Notes: a model not told the origin generated them from the letters alone. Positions 1-13,854 are shown, counted from the first letter of the stretch. The stretch is DNA of 64,000 nucleotides from Liolophura sinensis (GCF_032854445.1 NC_088301.1:25216402-25280401); one strand, 5' to 3'. Translations and numbers: made by a program.

Positions 1-1674
1 ACTATAACTATACCTTCATAACAAGCAACTATACCCTTAAGCTGTCAAAACGTTAGTCCCCCCCACAGCAATCCATCTACAGTGCAAAGCTAAGCTAAGC
101 AGGCGGAACCAGACTTTACTGAATGTTTGTCATTATTAAGAAGTAAAACGTGCTAGAGAAAAGCTCCCATAAGGGTTTCCATGAGTGCAGCTCTGGTTAG
201 GTTGCTATGCTACAATGTAGGGCTCTAGTCAGATTGGTGAAGATACCATTCTCTACGGCACTAACCCATTAACTGTTGTTTAAGGCACAGACTAAACTGT
301 CACTTCTGTTCAATCCCCTACCCCGTGAGACGGAAATTTTACGGCTATACCTGTCTGAGATCCATATTATATATATACCAGAGTGATTTCTGGGTACATA
401 TTGCCGATAGATATGGTACAAGATAAGGATAGTGTTATAGACACCATCAGGTCACAGAACAAATCAGTTCAAGGACGCTAACCTGTGCTCTAAAAATACC
501 CAGTTTATCTAAAACAGGGTTTCTACTCATGAACAAAACAATTTTTCCAAGGATTTTCAAGCATCTATACAAAGTTTTCCAGTACTTCTGAGGACCACTG
601 CTTTACGTACAGGCCTATATGTGGAGATCCAGGAATACTATTTTGATAGTTTATTTATCAGTTCATTTTGAACAGAATGCAATATGATATTTAACATTGA
701 CAAATCAAGTCCATTCAAGGATAATATCCAAAAACAACTCTTTTTTCAAAGACTTTCAAAGTCTTGAAAACCTTTTAACAAAAGTTAAGTACTGGTACTT
801 CGACAGATTTCAATATAAATAGATACAAACACAGATGTGCCCCGGGATCTCGCCAAATGCATATTACATGGGCACATTGCAGCATCATATGACAAACTGC
901 AATTTCATTTCATATTATTTGCCTCCAGAGCACCTGTTGCTACATTATAAATCACCAATCTTTTTCTCCACACACAAATGGCAAAGCCATCCATGTTTCT
1001 GCTCACTCTTCCATGCCTGGCTCAGTCTACTGCCTATGTCCATGTTATAAGCCAATGAAAATCGCTTACACGTATACATGTAAAGAAGCATCAATCACAA
1101 AGCTGGCGCTTGAAAGACCGAATGCCCACCACACCTAGCTAACCAGCATTAACATTTTCCTGCACTTGCACAGTCGTAAAAGCTGATCATTCATCTAGGT
1201 CTGAAGCAGACCTTAAAAGTTGTCAGTCTGAACCATTGATAAAACCACCCTTAAGGCAGTTAAATTCATTCACTGACCTTTGGGATTACATTGGTTAAGG
1301 CCAATCAACACCTCAGTTTTATTTTTGTATTCCCACAACACTCTTCTCACCAAATTTAATAAATGAACTATCAGAAAATGTCCCACGGTGGATTTGGTTC
1401 ATTTATCTGCTACAAGTGAAACTCTGATTTTAATGTTATGTTATAGTTGACATAACATAATTGAACAAAAGCAGAAACAGAAGACAGAAAGATCACATTC
1501 TGCTTACACGATTTCATGTTGTTTTCTTGCTCTCTAAATTTAACTTCAGCAATAATGACGACAAACAACTGCCTGAAAATGAAAACTACATATGCTATAG
1601 AAAATTAACATGAGACAATTTTCCAAATGGTACGTCAGAAATACTCTGTACATAATTTATGTTGTAGCAACCTA
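1..1674. other. No gene seen; AT-rich non-coding DNA
   Basis: Only short random ORFs and no repeat structure recognised. Confidence 0.5.
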
Positions 1675-1920
1675 AATTATTTATTTATTTATTTATTTGA
1701 TTGGTGGTTTTCGCCGAACTCAAGAATATTTCACTTATATTACGACGGCCAGCATTATGGTGGGAGGAAACCAGGCAGAGCCCGGGGGAAACACACGACC
1801 ATCCGCGGGTTGTTGTCAGCCCTCCCACTTATGGCCGGAGAGGAAACCAGCATGAGCTGGACTTGAACTCTCAGCGACCGCATTGGTGAAAGGCTCTAGT
1901 GCGCTAATCAACTGTGCCAC
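1675..1920 (-). mobile_element. tRNA-derived SINE, type 1, nearly full length
   Basis: Read on the minus strand, a tRNA-like head comes first (A-box-like GGCACAGTTGATTAGCGC, B-box-like GAGTTCAAGTCCAG). Next is a conserved core (cccgggctctgcctggtttcc, ataatgctggcc, tgaaatattcttgagt) and an (AAAT)n tail. Part of the segment between A and B boxes is missing. Confidence 0.85.
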
Positions 1921-2279
1921 AGAGTGCAGTATTTAAATGCAGTATTTGATCTAAAAAGCGCATTTTTCCAGTCCTGAAAAAGTGCTGAAACTTTTTCCCT
2001 TTACAACCTTTTCCAATGAGCCAAGATCAATAGAGCTTTCAACATTGGGCAAAATGAGTATCCCAGTTACGGATGGAATTCTAAATCATATACAACATAA
2101 TCTTAAAAATACTTCCACAGCATATTAGCACCTAGCTAGAATAGGTCATAAATTCTACTCCATCACCGACTGGACGAAACTAGCACATATGTACGTGTCA
2201 TGCCTACAAGTAATATCCCTATGAACTCCTTTGCCCTTATACCAGCATGCATAAAACAGCCCTCATTTACCAGCAGGAC

Positions 2280-2900
2280 ATAATTTACAAAAGTGGCAAT
2301 TAGAAACGGAGGGTCCACTTTTATCTAATGTTACAGCGCTTATGTCCCGATATCTCTGCCCTTCTAACAAAATCCTGATATTGCCATCCTCTGCGGTTTT
2401 CAGCGTATCGCTCATTCCAGCTATATTTTCTATCATATCAGTTATGACAATTATCTTACAATCAGTCTGAAATGCCTCATTATACAGCTTAATAGGGAAC
2501 CATCATCCAGAGGCTTTTTTCACCCGGTCCCCAGACAATACAGATACAGAACGGTGCCACGTGTAATCTTTTAATGGACCAGGTTTTTATTTCATTTACC
2601 CCAGATAACACATGTCAGGGAGTGGAGAGTGTCCAGTCATTACATTGAGCTGGTCAGTTCTGGTCAGCACGAGCCCATCAGACTGCTTGTATTTCAATTA
2701 CCCTTCATCTTTCTGGGATAAAGTATTGATTGTTTAATTATTTCCATTTAACACATGTGGCTTGGGGGGAAACATGACGGAAACAATTCGCCTTTGTAAT
2801 AAGCCTAAAGATCAGTAACTCTGCATGGAGCATTTCAAGAGTTAAATATGACTGCAGTAGATTAACCCTTACCCAACAGTAACAGCTATTAGCTCAGCAT
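2280..2900. promoter_or_regulatory. Candidate conserved non-coding block
   Basis: Balanced base composition without simple repeats, with CACGTG and CACATGT E-box-like words (near 2560 and 2610) and several TTAAT/ATTA cores. No coding frame is visible. Confidence 0.2.
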
Positions 2901-4559
2901 GGCTTGACTTAGTCCCTATCATGATCCACTTGTTGTCGCACGGGACAGACAGCCCTGAATGGAAGGATCCTACATGCCCAACCTCCAATTACCCTTTCCC
3001 GCGACAACGTTACTTTCCATTCCATTCTCAGTAAAAGCAATTGTGAAGTCACGATGTTACCGAACATACGTAACCAAAGTGTGGGACATTCTGTTCACCT
3101 ACTTGCACCAAATGATTATTACTGTTCGGATGTGTGTTCTTGACTGACAGTTTAGAAATTTCCAAAATCAGTTTAAATTGCAAAATTACACTGTAAACAA
3201 TCAATAAGGATCTTTCCTTTTTGTTTTTCAAGATAACTTTCAATTTTGATCAGATTAAACTATCAACCTGACGTGCTAAGCTTGCTAAAAAAACGTCAAA
3301 AACAAGAAAGAAGGGCCCAAATCAAATTTTTTATTGCCTAAATTGCTTTCAACAATCTTTTTTAAACAAGAAAAAAAAATCTCACTGTATGGTTTAAATA
3401 AAGTAGAAAACTGGATAGCGTGGATTAAACAATTCACTTTGCCACGTGTGTACATACATGTATATGAAAGAATCTAGACTTGGTTTAAATCGTATTTTCT
3501 TTCCCTAGCTCAGGAACAATCCTAAGCTACAGAAAAAATCAGTAAGCGCTCAATTTCATCCTAAAACCTTGTTAGTCAAAGGCTGGCTGGCTACAGCAAG
3601 AATGCTTTAAGAAAGCATTTCATAATAGTGCAGTTAATTAAATCAAATACATATATGACTAAATCTGTTTCCATACAAAAGAGTCTCTTTCTCAGTTGGC
3701 AGCCCAAGGTAAGTGGAAATTTCTCATGGAAAGCCACCATAAATTAGTTAGGCTGAGGGAACAGACTTTGTGGAAGAGCAAATACCCAGACTTCTAAATC
3801 CTTTGAAATATGAAAACTTTTCTAATCATCTACATATTCACACAGCTTAAACACAAGGTCAATTTTTCATATATTTAAATAAATTTTGCTAAAAATTGCT
3901 GTGTTTATTCCCATATACTGGGTTGATATTACTTTTGGGCAATAGTTGGAAATGTTGAGAAATTGAGATAAATATGTTACCTGTGTAGATATATGTGTCA
4001 GTAAGTGTGTTTATTTATCTACAAGTTAGTCCATAAATCCAAACTATCACATGATTATGCTGAAATGTGAAAGCCTGGTGCAGAACCCAACACCTGGAGA
4101 ATAATCTTCAAGGGAGTTAATTCTGTTGGTACTTGTGTTAAGCAAGTGTAAAAGATGCAGATAATGCTTTTTGCAAACAAATAAGACCAAAGTCAACAGC
4201 AATGATTTGTTGAAAATCTGAAAGCAACTTTGAGGGCTACGGCAAGTATAACAGCTACCTGCACAAACAGGAAGAACACAACACTCCTGATTTATCTCTG
4301 GTTGGCCTATGGTTCAAAGCATGCTCTTATTGGCATTTCTGAACGAACGATAACGCTACAATCCTGGTCACTTGAGAGATTTATATTGGAAATACCGGTG
4401 GTCCCCTCTCCGACATAAACTGAAACACAGGAACAAGTGTCTCATAGAGACAATCCCTGTCCAACCTGTTCATCGTATTAGAGATGTAACTAGAGATAAT
4501 GAAACTGTTCGGGTTGGACTAGCTAAGCTCGCATCACCAGGGCGGGAAAAAAAAAATTT

Positions 4560-4830
4560 CTCCATCCAATATCAGGAGGGCTGAAAACAGATGCCGTTCG
4601 AGGCAGAAATTAGCTGGCTGAATAGCGAAGCACCTGTCACCAAGCTCTGTTTTCAAGCATACGCCATCGTCATTCCACTATGCGCAGCTATCAATGGCAG
4701 AGAAATGAAGCTTTTGTAACCGGGCACGCAGACATCCTGCACAGCAGTCAATAATCTCTCCACTCTTTCAGCATGGATGACGGGCTGTTACTAGCTTCAT
4801 GTCCCATTTCATCCTCTAGACCCTTTACCA
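4560..4830. promoter_or_regulatory. Candidate conserved non-coding block
   Basis: The stretch is moderately GC-rich and CpG-containing between AT-rich flanks, with TTAGCTGGCTGAATA and CAATAATC words. Only composition supports it. Confidence 0.2.
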
Positions 4831-5456
4831 CACTGCACAAACATGTACATTACCACTCTCCACAGATTGCAATTTCGCATTTTTCGTTCTTTTTTTTCTT
4901 TCCTTCAGATTTTACCCTGAGTAACATCTGACATCACTATCCTGTTACATCTCATCACTCTGCTCCAAGTTTTGCCGGCAGTCCCAGCCGTGTGACATCC
5001 CTGCTCACGTTCCACAAATCTAACAGAGAACCCGAGTTAACAGGATAGCTTAGAATCCATTAGAGGGACTGTCATACTTAAAAAAAACTCTGCTGCTACT
5101 CAGACTCAAGTGCTGAAGTCAGCAAAAATTGTCAACACCTGTATTATGTTAATAAAGTTAAACATGTACATATTTCTCCTAATCTGGCATGAAAGTAAAC
5201 ATAGTGAAGAAGATTAGGTGACAACTTTAGATGCATGTAATTTTTTAATTGAAAAAAAAAACTTAAAATGCGCTAAATAATACCCTTCAGCCATATAAAA
5301 CCACAGCTGCAAGAAATGGTCCGTTGACAAGTTAATGGAGGCACAGGCCCAACGACCTTGAAAAAGTACAAAAGTCAAGGTGAATGAAAAACAGGGTTCT
5401 TTTACCAGAGTATTCGCACATGTATTGCCTGTTTGATTAAGCTCAAGAGACATTAC

Positions 5457-5489
5457 CTTAAAGCCTGTGACAAACATGACATCATGACG
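5457..5489 (-). CDS. Candidate 33-nt exon D
   Basis: A pyrimidine-rich acceptor (ttcattttgtgttaccttcag) and donor (TTTAAG|gtaatgtc) flank 33 nt, phase 0 to phase 0, reading RHDVMFVTGFK. It would follow exon C in frame. Its composition is ordinary and its length short, so chance is a serious alternative. Confidence 0.2.
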
Positions 5490-7439
5490 CTGAAGGTAAC
5501 ACAAAATGAACAAGGTTCTTCCGAACACACTTGTGTACGTGTGATGTAAGTTTTGTAAACATTCCATACATAGAAAATGGAGGACAGGTGGACAATTTTA
5601 ACCAAGGAGTAACAGTAGATGCATTTAAATTTTGTGCCTAGGCAGAAAAACTCCCCAGTCCCTCATCCTCCCTCCCCCCCCCCCCCCCCCCCACCAATCC
5701 CTAAACAGCACAAGAATACCAATATGGCTTAATTAGGTAGAGCAATCCACCTTGCTTTTCATGCCCTTACCACTATAGCTTGGTCATTAACTGAAATCTT
5801 GCTGAAGAAGGCTGGCTAAGAGGCATGAAGCTAAAGACAAGCAATCATCCATATTAATAACAACCAAACAGTCACTGGACTTGTCCCCCAAGACTCTTGA
5901 ACCCTGAAGCCACAGCACCTGATCCCAATTGTTAGGGCACTGATTGGTTAAGACGGATAGTGCAAAGTAGCAGTCACAAGTGGTGATCAAACATACAATT
6001 CTTCTACTGCCAGGTTATACCCCCCCCCGCAACGCGCCCCCTCTGCTTCTAACACACAACCTTTTTGCTTTCTCTCCTCTCTCTCCTTCTAACCAATTCC
6101 ATGGCCATACAGAAGGTAGCGTGACTTGACACCAGCTGAGAATTAGACACACACTATTTACTTCACACTTGCACCAGTAATCACCAATTACTTGGCAATG
6201 CGTCCAGATTTGCCTTTCCAGGAGACAAGCCAATGACAATGCCACCTATAGTGTAATGATTTTAGTTTCCACACCGTTAAGAGTGGTATCCCCTCAGGTT
6301 CGGGTTACCCTTATATCATGATAACAGACAAAGCAGCACTAATATCATCTGTCCTCCTGACTTATGAAATATCGGCTGACGGAAATTCTATCAGTTGTAT
6401 AACACTTTATTGCCTTTCTACGAGATCATGCTCGTGCACTGGGAACTCAGTTCCTGTCCAGTGACAAGAAAGTAACAGATCACATAACAGCCAGCCTTAG
6501 TTAGATCCCGAACAGGATATGAACCTTTTGGTTCTTCTGTATCACAAGCCATCAATATGGGAGACCTATTGGCTGGCAGATTCTCACAAATACAATATGC
6601 CATGTCATCACCAGAATTGCGCACCCCATTTCTTTTCTCATCAACCTGAATTTAGACCAGAAACTAGGGGTTTCCAAGCTGACACATTTCTTTCAGCTTT
6701 CTTGGCTAGGTTTTGGAAGAGATTCTGTTAATTTGCATATTGGAAGAAAAAATTCACACTGCTTTCTACACCTTTAGTTTACATGTAGATAGATTAATAA
6801 AACTAACGAATTTTAGGAAGATTAATTATTTACAGTACAGGAATACAAAAATGCAAAACCCTAATCCCAAAGCTCAACCTATCCGTTCTCTTTTAAGTGC
6901 AAATGGTTGAGAAAACAGAGCTATTTCAAAACAGCTTCATGATGTATTCACATCTCTGAGAACTGGATTTCTATCAAGCAGAAGAATTATAATAATTCAT
7001 ACAACTTTAATAAACTTACTATTGAGTCAATGTGACCATACAAGTACATGTGTATACAGTTCACAAATCATTTGGAAGATTAAAGCCATGTGAATGCCAA
7101 CAGGTATAATGGCTTGGCCCAGTTGTTCAAAATTGTGCATGTACTTAACATTTACTTAGAAGCTCAGTATTAATTTTAGTCTAGTTCTGTTGAGTATTAG
7201 TATAAATGTAGTATTACGATCTTAGTCTGACTTTCAATAGCCAGCCTCAGAACACAATGTCCATTATGCCTTTAAAAAAAAGAATATTACGATGAATTAT
7301 AGAGCTAGTTTCATGTGTGATACAAAGAGGGATTTTACGTCTTTATCACGGTACGATTTTCTTTCTTTAATTCCATTCCGTAGAGCTACAGGATAAAATA
7401 AAATTAATTTGGTACCGAATTCTTTGATCACATCAAAGT
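5490..7439. other. No convincing gene; homopolymers and short ORFs
   Basis: It contains the poly-C run at 5673-5692. Minus-strand ORFs of 60-76 codons near 5800-6620 have no splice context or recognisable motifs. Confidence 0.4.
5673..5692. repeat. Poly-C run
   Basis: About eighteen C in a row inside a C-rich stretch (ctccctccccc...). Similar G runs occur at 11560-11577, 27911-27922 and 52161-52178. Confidence 0.95.
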
Positions 7440-7717
7440 CTGAAATCGGGATTTGGAGAGGCCATTTTGTCGCAAGGATAACATAATCCCCACATCGTTA
7501 GGGACACTTTGTCAATCTGGTATAACAGGTTCAAATATGTCCACGCATAAGAGATTGGTATGGCCTTAAGTGCTAAGTCCACAAACGCGCCTGAGTAGGA
7601 CAGAGCTCACAAACCTACGGGGAGAGACCTATACCCAAGACAATCATGTCAACGCCCAATCATTCTCCAACACGTGACCCCACACCAACCTCACAGCATG
7701 TATCATAGTAACCCCGA

Positions 7718-7731
7718 GTTGTCATAGCAAC
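7718..7731. promoter_or_regulatory. RFX X-box, GTTGTCATAGCAAC
   Basis: The sequence is an imperfect inverted repeat matching the RFX consensus GTTGCCATGGCAAC at 12 of 14 positions. It sits in a block of moderate GC content from about 7440 to 8040 that stands out from its AT-rich flanks. Confidence 0.5.
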
Positions 7732-7747
7732 AGCTTAGCCTGCCGAC

Positions 7748-7776
7748 ATGGCTGCTGTGGAGGGAAAGTTGCAGCG
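7748..7776 (+). CDS. Candidate first coding exon behind an X-box
   Basis: An ATG in a good context (gccgacATGG) starts the codons MAAVEGKLQ and runs into a donor-like GCG|gtaaaag in phase 2. If not spliced there, the ORF closes at the next codon but one (TAA). A perfect-looking RFX X-box ends 16 bases upstream, as in many ciliary gene promoters. I found no in-phase second exon nearby on the plus strand, so the block may simply be an enhancer or promoter. Confidence 0.2.
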
Positions 7777-8040
7777 GTAAAAGGACAAAGGGCCGACCGA
7801 TATCACAACTGCTGAACAATTGACGGCCTTCTCTACCCTCATTGAGACTGAGTTAAAAATCTACATTGTCAACAGGCATATATTTAATGGAATGCCGAAG
7901 CTATTACCAAAATGGGCCGGGGGAGCTGAAGTCTTTTATTGTTATTACCATTTCTGTCAGGCCGACTTCTCGCTCAATAAACACCAGACAGGCTCTCGGC
8001 ATTCAGTGGACACTAGGCCCATCAAACTCCAACAATAAAC

Positions 8041-10485
8041 TACCATTTACTATTCATACCTGATAGAATAATGATAAAACTTGACAATGACATGGGGGGG
8101 GGCGGTGGTAAAGAGAAGACACTGTAGACAAAACGGCTATCACAATGCAACCTATGCAATTTCCTAAAACAAAAGGAGCTACATGTAGATAGAATAACAA
8201 TGAAAACAAAACTTCACCTGTATCTATCAGAATCATATTATTTTGAGTTCCACTTCGGCTCGGGATTTTGTACACATAGCCCCATTCGTGGGGTAAAATA
8301 TCCATATAAATTCATTATTGGCTAATTTTATTAGGGATCGACAGCTGACTGACATCTATTTACATAAGGTGGTATTTGTCCACCCAGCACATAAATGTGT
8401 CAGAATTTCTCCATCAAATGGATGCTTCCTGCGGGGGAGAAAGCTAATGATTTTGTCCCCAACATTTCACCTACTGCCCCATCCCTTGAAAGACTAACTT
8501 CTACATGTAACTTCTGATGCAGCCATCTTTTTCCGCTCATGTACATGCAGAATGGACGAGTAATATACCCAAACTCTCTTGTTCAGCAAACTCAACAGTA
8601 AGACTTTTCTTATGGAGGGTTTAGTGGAGAACGGGATGAGATGCACCGATACCATTCAAACCTTGACTGAGGTATTTAGGCAGGGGGAGGGGATTAGGCC
8701 CTAGCTGCAGCAAACTCCCCTACCCCCATTTGGTATCACTCTGTGATTTCTCATGTGGTCTTCAATCCTTCTTTAAACAGTTTAGTGTGGGGACTGAGTA
8801 CATCACCTCTCTCTCTCCATCCCAGTTTTACCTGGTGACCTCAAGTCCCTCATCCCGTCACCTCAGTACTCTCTCCTGACCCTACCACAGTGAAGACACT
8901 AAAGCTATCTCACACATCTAAAAATCCCATTCTCCTACCTCTACTGCAGTGCTTATCCAAAATAATAATAAGTACATTACATGGTTGGGCTAGGTTAAAT
9001 ATATTTAAGTCACTTGGTATGTCTGTGGGTCGGTAAACATTCTGAAATCCTACCATCTGACATAGGCCACTCACTTAACAAGGGGTCTAAGTGTAAGATG
9101 ACATGGACTTTTGAGAGACGTTACAGCCATTGTGAATGAACAGAGAAAAAAACATTCCTTAGGTGTCGGTCACCAATCAATCACTTTATCACTCCCTTTC
9201 AAACATCACATACTATACTACTGCTATCCCAGCTACAAATAATTTACCCTCCTCTCTACCTACCATTTTAGAATGAAAAACAAAAATTCATGAAACATTT
9301 GTTACAAGTCTTCTGCATGACAAAATAAACAGTACTGCAATTTTACAAAACTTGCTAAGACACCAAATCTTATCAATGTCTTCGCATAAAAGTGTACAAC
9401 TTTAAACAAGACACACTCCTTATTTTAGTATTAACTGTAAACCAATTCTACATCTGAGCCTTTTGTGACCACTCCAACTGGTTCTGGGCTGACTGTTACA
9501 ACCACAATAGCCAGTCATATCTTCTTACAAAAAAACTTCTTTTTTTTTTTTTTAACAGAAGCTGTTAGACCAGTCACCTGTTCATATAATCAACTGGATC
9601 CAGGCAAACATTTCATCTTATCAGGTAAATTTTAAATACAGACGAAGCAGTACTAAGATTAACTTTTATTGTGTTGTAAACAGATGTAACATATACATTA
9701 ACAATTTTTTTTTCCTCTGGGAGCTTAGGTGAACTGCAGAATAATGGAACACAAATCAACTCCATATTTAACAATAAAAGTCTTCAGCACGGATGACTGA
9801 TCTTTAGCTGGATGTTTTCAGCATGTGTAATACTGGACCTAAATTATCCTCGTCAAAAGGCAGAACTGTTACTGGCATAAAAATACCCACACATGTCAAG
9901 ATCCGCTACTTGTCAATCACGCCCACATGAGTTCATTTAGTAATATTCTGATAACTCTCTAAAGCCTCTACAGGTGCTGTTCACCAACTTTACATTGTGG
10001 AACTTCACATATAATATCCTACCATGTCCATTATGCAACACATGAATACATTGATGTACATTCCCCCTTTTCACACTGCTTTTAGTATTAAAATAGGGTT
10101 GCTTAACTTTTGCTAACTTTTTAATCATATTTCTGCTAGCCTAAAAAAAAAATGAAAATTTAGTGTGTTTAAAGTGAGCCAGGTAGTTTAAACAGGTTTC
10201 TTGAGATGCCTGCACATCACTGATTTGGACCCCACTTAAACTCTCACACCCTTCACTTAGGTGGACCAGCACTAACATCAAATACGATACAGAAAGGACA
10301 AACAATCCTACCTACCCTATAACCAGATAGTGAATATTACACTCTTATAAATAATATGCATCAAACATACTATATACACATCATGTGTTATTCCTTAATA
10401 TTATACAGTAGAAGCACCCCATACTTGTTACTGATGTACCCGAACTCACAGATGAAGAGGAGATAACCTTAATGAGATAACTTAC
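8041..10485. other. Intron-like non-coding DNA
   Basis: T-tracts near 9538-9553, an exon-like plus-strand segment at 9559-9624 and otherwise no structure. It would be intron if the left-hand minus-strand gene is real. Confidence 0.4.
9559..9624 (+). other. Exon-like open segment on the plus strand
   Basis: A long T-tract ending in aacag precedes 66 nt and a CAG|gtaaat donor. Two frames are open (KLLDQSPVHIINWIQ... and AVRPVTCSYNQLD...). It does not join the candidate first exon at 7748-7776 in a usable phase. Most likely a pseudo-exon created by the T-tract. Confidence 0.15.
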
Positions 10486-10548
10486 AGGTGAGCTGGGGGG
10501 TGAGTCCACCACAGCCATGTCAGTGTCGGGCTCCATCAAAGCTGGACT
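10486..10548 (-). CDS. Candidate 63-nt exon C, acidic/proline-rich
   Basis: The acceptor (ctatataccctcag) and near-consensus donor (CACCT|gtaagtta) flank 63 nt, phase 0 to phase 0. It reads SPALMEPDTDMAVVDSPPSS followed by Pro. The other two frames contain stops. The acidic, S/P-rich composition resembles a disordered linker or activation-type segment. Codon third positions are GC-rich compared with the surrounding intron-like DNA, which favours a real exon. Confidence 0.35.
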
Positions 10549-11055
10549 CTGAGGGTATATAGATCTCCACTGGTGTTACTAGTCCGAGCTAGGAAGAGAC
10601 TGATGAACAGTTCACCTGTCTCACTTGTACCTCTCCAACCTTATTATCCTGCCTGGCCATACAATGTCACACACACTAATAGTCAAGTAAGAGGGAGATG
10701 CCTGCCGTAGATACCCTACTTAACAGTCACAGCTTAATATTTATTTCACCAGCCACACATATAATACCACCTGTACATTAACATGCAACAGCTGTCAATC
10801 CTCTCCATGTCTTACTGCAAGTCTCAGGATTACAAACCTGTGACCTCAGGCTTATGTGATGTACATGCAGCTCCATCTTATAGGAGGGGGAGGGGGGGAG
10901 GGGGGGAAGCACAGATAAATTTTTCACAAATGTTTCCCCCTGATTTTTCAAATTTAACCACAGATTGTCGCAGGTAACTGGGCCATTATTCTCAATACGT
11001 GAGGTCAGTGAATACAAGGGAATTACCTGTAGTAGTGTGCAGAATGTAACGATGA

Positions 11056-11057
<2 letters not shown>

Positions 11058-11110
<53 letters not shown>
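11058..11110. repeat. (GT)n microsatellite followed by G-run
   Basis: Fifty-three bases of uninterrupted GT, then gagggggggg. Confidence 0.98.
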
Positions 11111-11111
<1 letters not shown>

Positions 11112-12156
11112 AGGGGGGGGGATGATACCTCTGAATAAAACAGTTAGAAGACATTATAAAAATACATATCATCATAAATCAGTTGTGGTGTATTTATATA
11201 CAGCCTACATAAGCCTATGCTTGCTTTGATCTGATTATCAATATTAGCCCCAAGGCACCATAAACAATGCTCTACAGTTTCTCCCCTCACACGCAACTGA
11301 CAAATGATAAAAGCTTGTATTTTCCCCTTTTCCTTTTTTTTTTTTCTTTTTCCCACATGGACATGTTATAAAGCCATATGCATATAGTTTCACATCCATA
11401 ACAAATTTTCCATGCTGGTCATGATATGAATTTAACGCATTACCAATGCAGCCTAACAGATAGTAAGTGTACACCGGGAAAGGCTCAGGATATGACTTCC
11501 TGCTCAGCTGGGGTGTAGCAAACCAGGATGAATCATGATCACAGGAGGCTGAATGGGAAGGGGGGGGGGGGGGGGGTATACAGTATACAGATTACCCACA
11601 CTTCTCTCCATCCCAAGTGCTGCAGCATACATGTGTGCATGCGTACAGCGTGCCCCCCCTCCCCTACCATTCACCCATGACTCAACACAGCTTACATACA
11701 TGTACATCCCACACACTTGAACAAAACTAGTTAATACTGTATCACATGTAAATTTTCATCCATGAAAAATGCATTTTGAGCAGCAAACAAGCATACAAAA
11801 TATTATGTCTACTGCCCTACCTTCCATTTTTTTTCCTGTAAGACATTATTTAACCTTTCATACAACCTCAAAACACCTTTCCAAGAACAATACATATATC
11901 AGAATCAGGCCAAATGAGTAACCTGGGCATGTGCAAAATATTAGGTCAAATGCATTAACTGTTAAAAAAAGGTGAGCACTCCCCTTCAACTCAAGGTAGT
12001 TCCCGGTGGGTGAGCCGTGTGTTTGCACAAGCACTGATCGAGACAGATTTACTGTTCTGATTATAACTCTTGGGGAGACCACACAGCTTTGTTCACAAAG
12101 ACACATTTAACGGTTGTTTCCTTGTTTAACTGACAAGATAGCCTCACAAATAGACT

Positions 12157-12292
12157 CCTGGGCCCGGTTTCATGAAGCAATCATAACGTTACGTTTACTC
12201 AACTACCACGGCAACCAGTACTGAAGGCATTACGTCGTCAGGGTAGTTGCGAGCTCGTAACGTTAAGAGAGCTTTGTGAAACTGCGCCCAGG
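12157..12292. mobile_element. MITE-like terminal-inverted-repeat element
   Basis: The left end cctgggcccggtttcatgaagc...taacgttacg pairs with the right end cgtaacgttaa...gctttgtgaaactgcgcccagg. This gives inverted repeats of about 36 bp around a short centre. Length is 136 bp and there is no coding potential. The gggcc(c/g)(a/g)gtttca ends resemble hairpin repeats common in marine invertebrates. Confidence 0.8.
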
Positions 12293-13854
12293 CTCAGGTC
12301 TAAGCGATCTCAAAACTTCAAATCACTTCAAAATTGTTATTTCTGGTGTAACAAGGTTAAAATATTGTTTTATAGTGTAAATCCTGGGGAAATTTTTGTA
12401 CAACAAATTTCAGCTAAAATAATGGAAAGCAACATACCAAATTTAATGATTAAAATTTTGACTAAAGTCTAAGATCGCTTTGCGTTCCCGGGGCCTGGTC
12501 TACATGTACTCTGGATTCACAGTCAATCCTGAGATGAAGGGGAATGAACTCTTGCTGAGCTTCTTTTCAAAGAACAACTTAAGACTGCAAAACATACATA
12601 TACATGTATACCCACAGGTGTGCTGCCCCTTAATCTCTTAATACTTTCATAGTACCTCTTCAAAGAGCAATCTAGGTGCAAATTCTATGTAATTTACTCA
12701 CAGATAACTTGGGGAACAAAATACGTCTGATTTACACATTTCTACTGTGTTAATGACATCAATTTTCCCCACTAATACTCTAACAATATCCAATCAAAGT
12801 CAATTTTGTCTGCAATAACCTTGAAAACAAAATTTAGATTTACATATGTTTACTGTTTAAATTAGATCACAAAATACTTTTACTATATAAAAAGCCCTAC
12901 ATGTATAAGTTTGTTTCTTTCTTATAATCATAAAAGATAAAGGCCAGTAGTTTTTCGGGTTACGAATGCTTACATCTACTAAAAAGTTATCAGGCATTTT
13001 GTTTGGAAGACTATTCACAAATCAACCTCATGTGTTTATGGAAATTTACACCAGAACATACAATGACAAATTTGTCGCAGCCCTATAAAAGCTCCTTTGT
13101 AACATGCCTGACTCCCCCCCCCCTTCAGCCCAAATGATGGGGAAACAAAACCACACACAGTGACATATCATTGAGTGGGTGGCAGAGGCAATGTGACTGC
13201 ATGTAGAATACTGAAGTGTGGATGAATCAGCTGTAGTGTGAGTGAATGCGCAATCGGGTGCGCCTAGAAGACATCTTTAAACTCATACTACATATATTTC
13301 ACATACAGTATACATATTGTTTAGCGTCATATACACAGCTTTGTTTAAAATGAATTAAACCTTTCCTCTGCAATGCATGATGCAGAAAACTGTTTAGAAA
13401 TTGAAATACAATTTCAACTGAACAGCTGCTGTCAATGTTTCTGTTTGCATGAATAGTCCCAATATCAAATCAATATGGTACATAAAGCAAGTTGAGAGTT
13501 CTGAAAATCTACAATGTGCTAAATGCTTTGTCCCCATGCCAAAAAAAAAAATGTTTTTTTTCTTTGATGAAACATTGTTTTAGTACTTTGGCACTATTTT
13601 TTTTAGTACGGTATCATCCTAACTTTGAAACGAAGCTTTACAAAAATTATGTTGCACATAAAAAGACAATGGCTTGGAACCTATAATGGCCAGTCATTAT
13701 AAACGGAATACATGCACTTTGAATAAACGAACTCTACATCTACAGGCACTATTGTAGCATGACAAACTCTTGTACATCAACACTACATGAATGTTGTTAC
13801 TATAATTTTTCAATCGTTTTGCATGTTTACAAAGTGTTTATCCAATCATTTTCT

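Larger units (their letters stand above)
7440..8040. promoter_or_regulatory. Regulatory-looking block with X-box
   Basis: The block is less AT-biased and non-repetitive, and contains the X-box, CCAAT-like words and an ATTGTTATTACC homeodomain/SOX-like cluster. It may be a promoter or enhancer; this rests on composition and motif density only. Confidence 0.3.
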
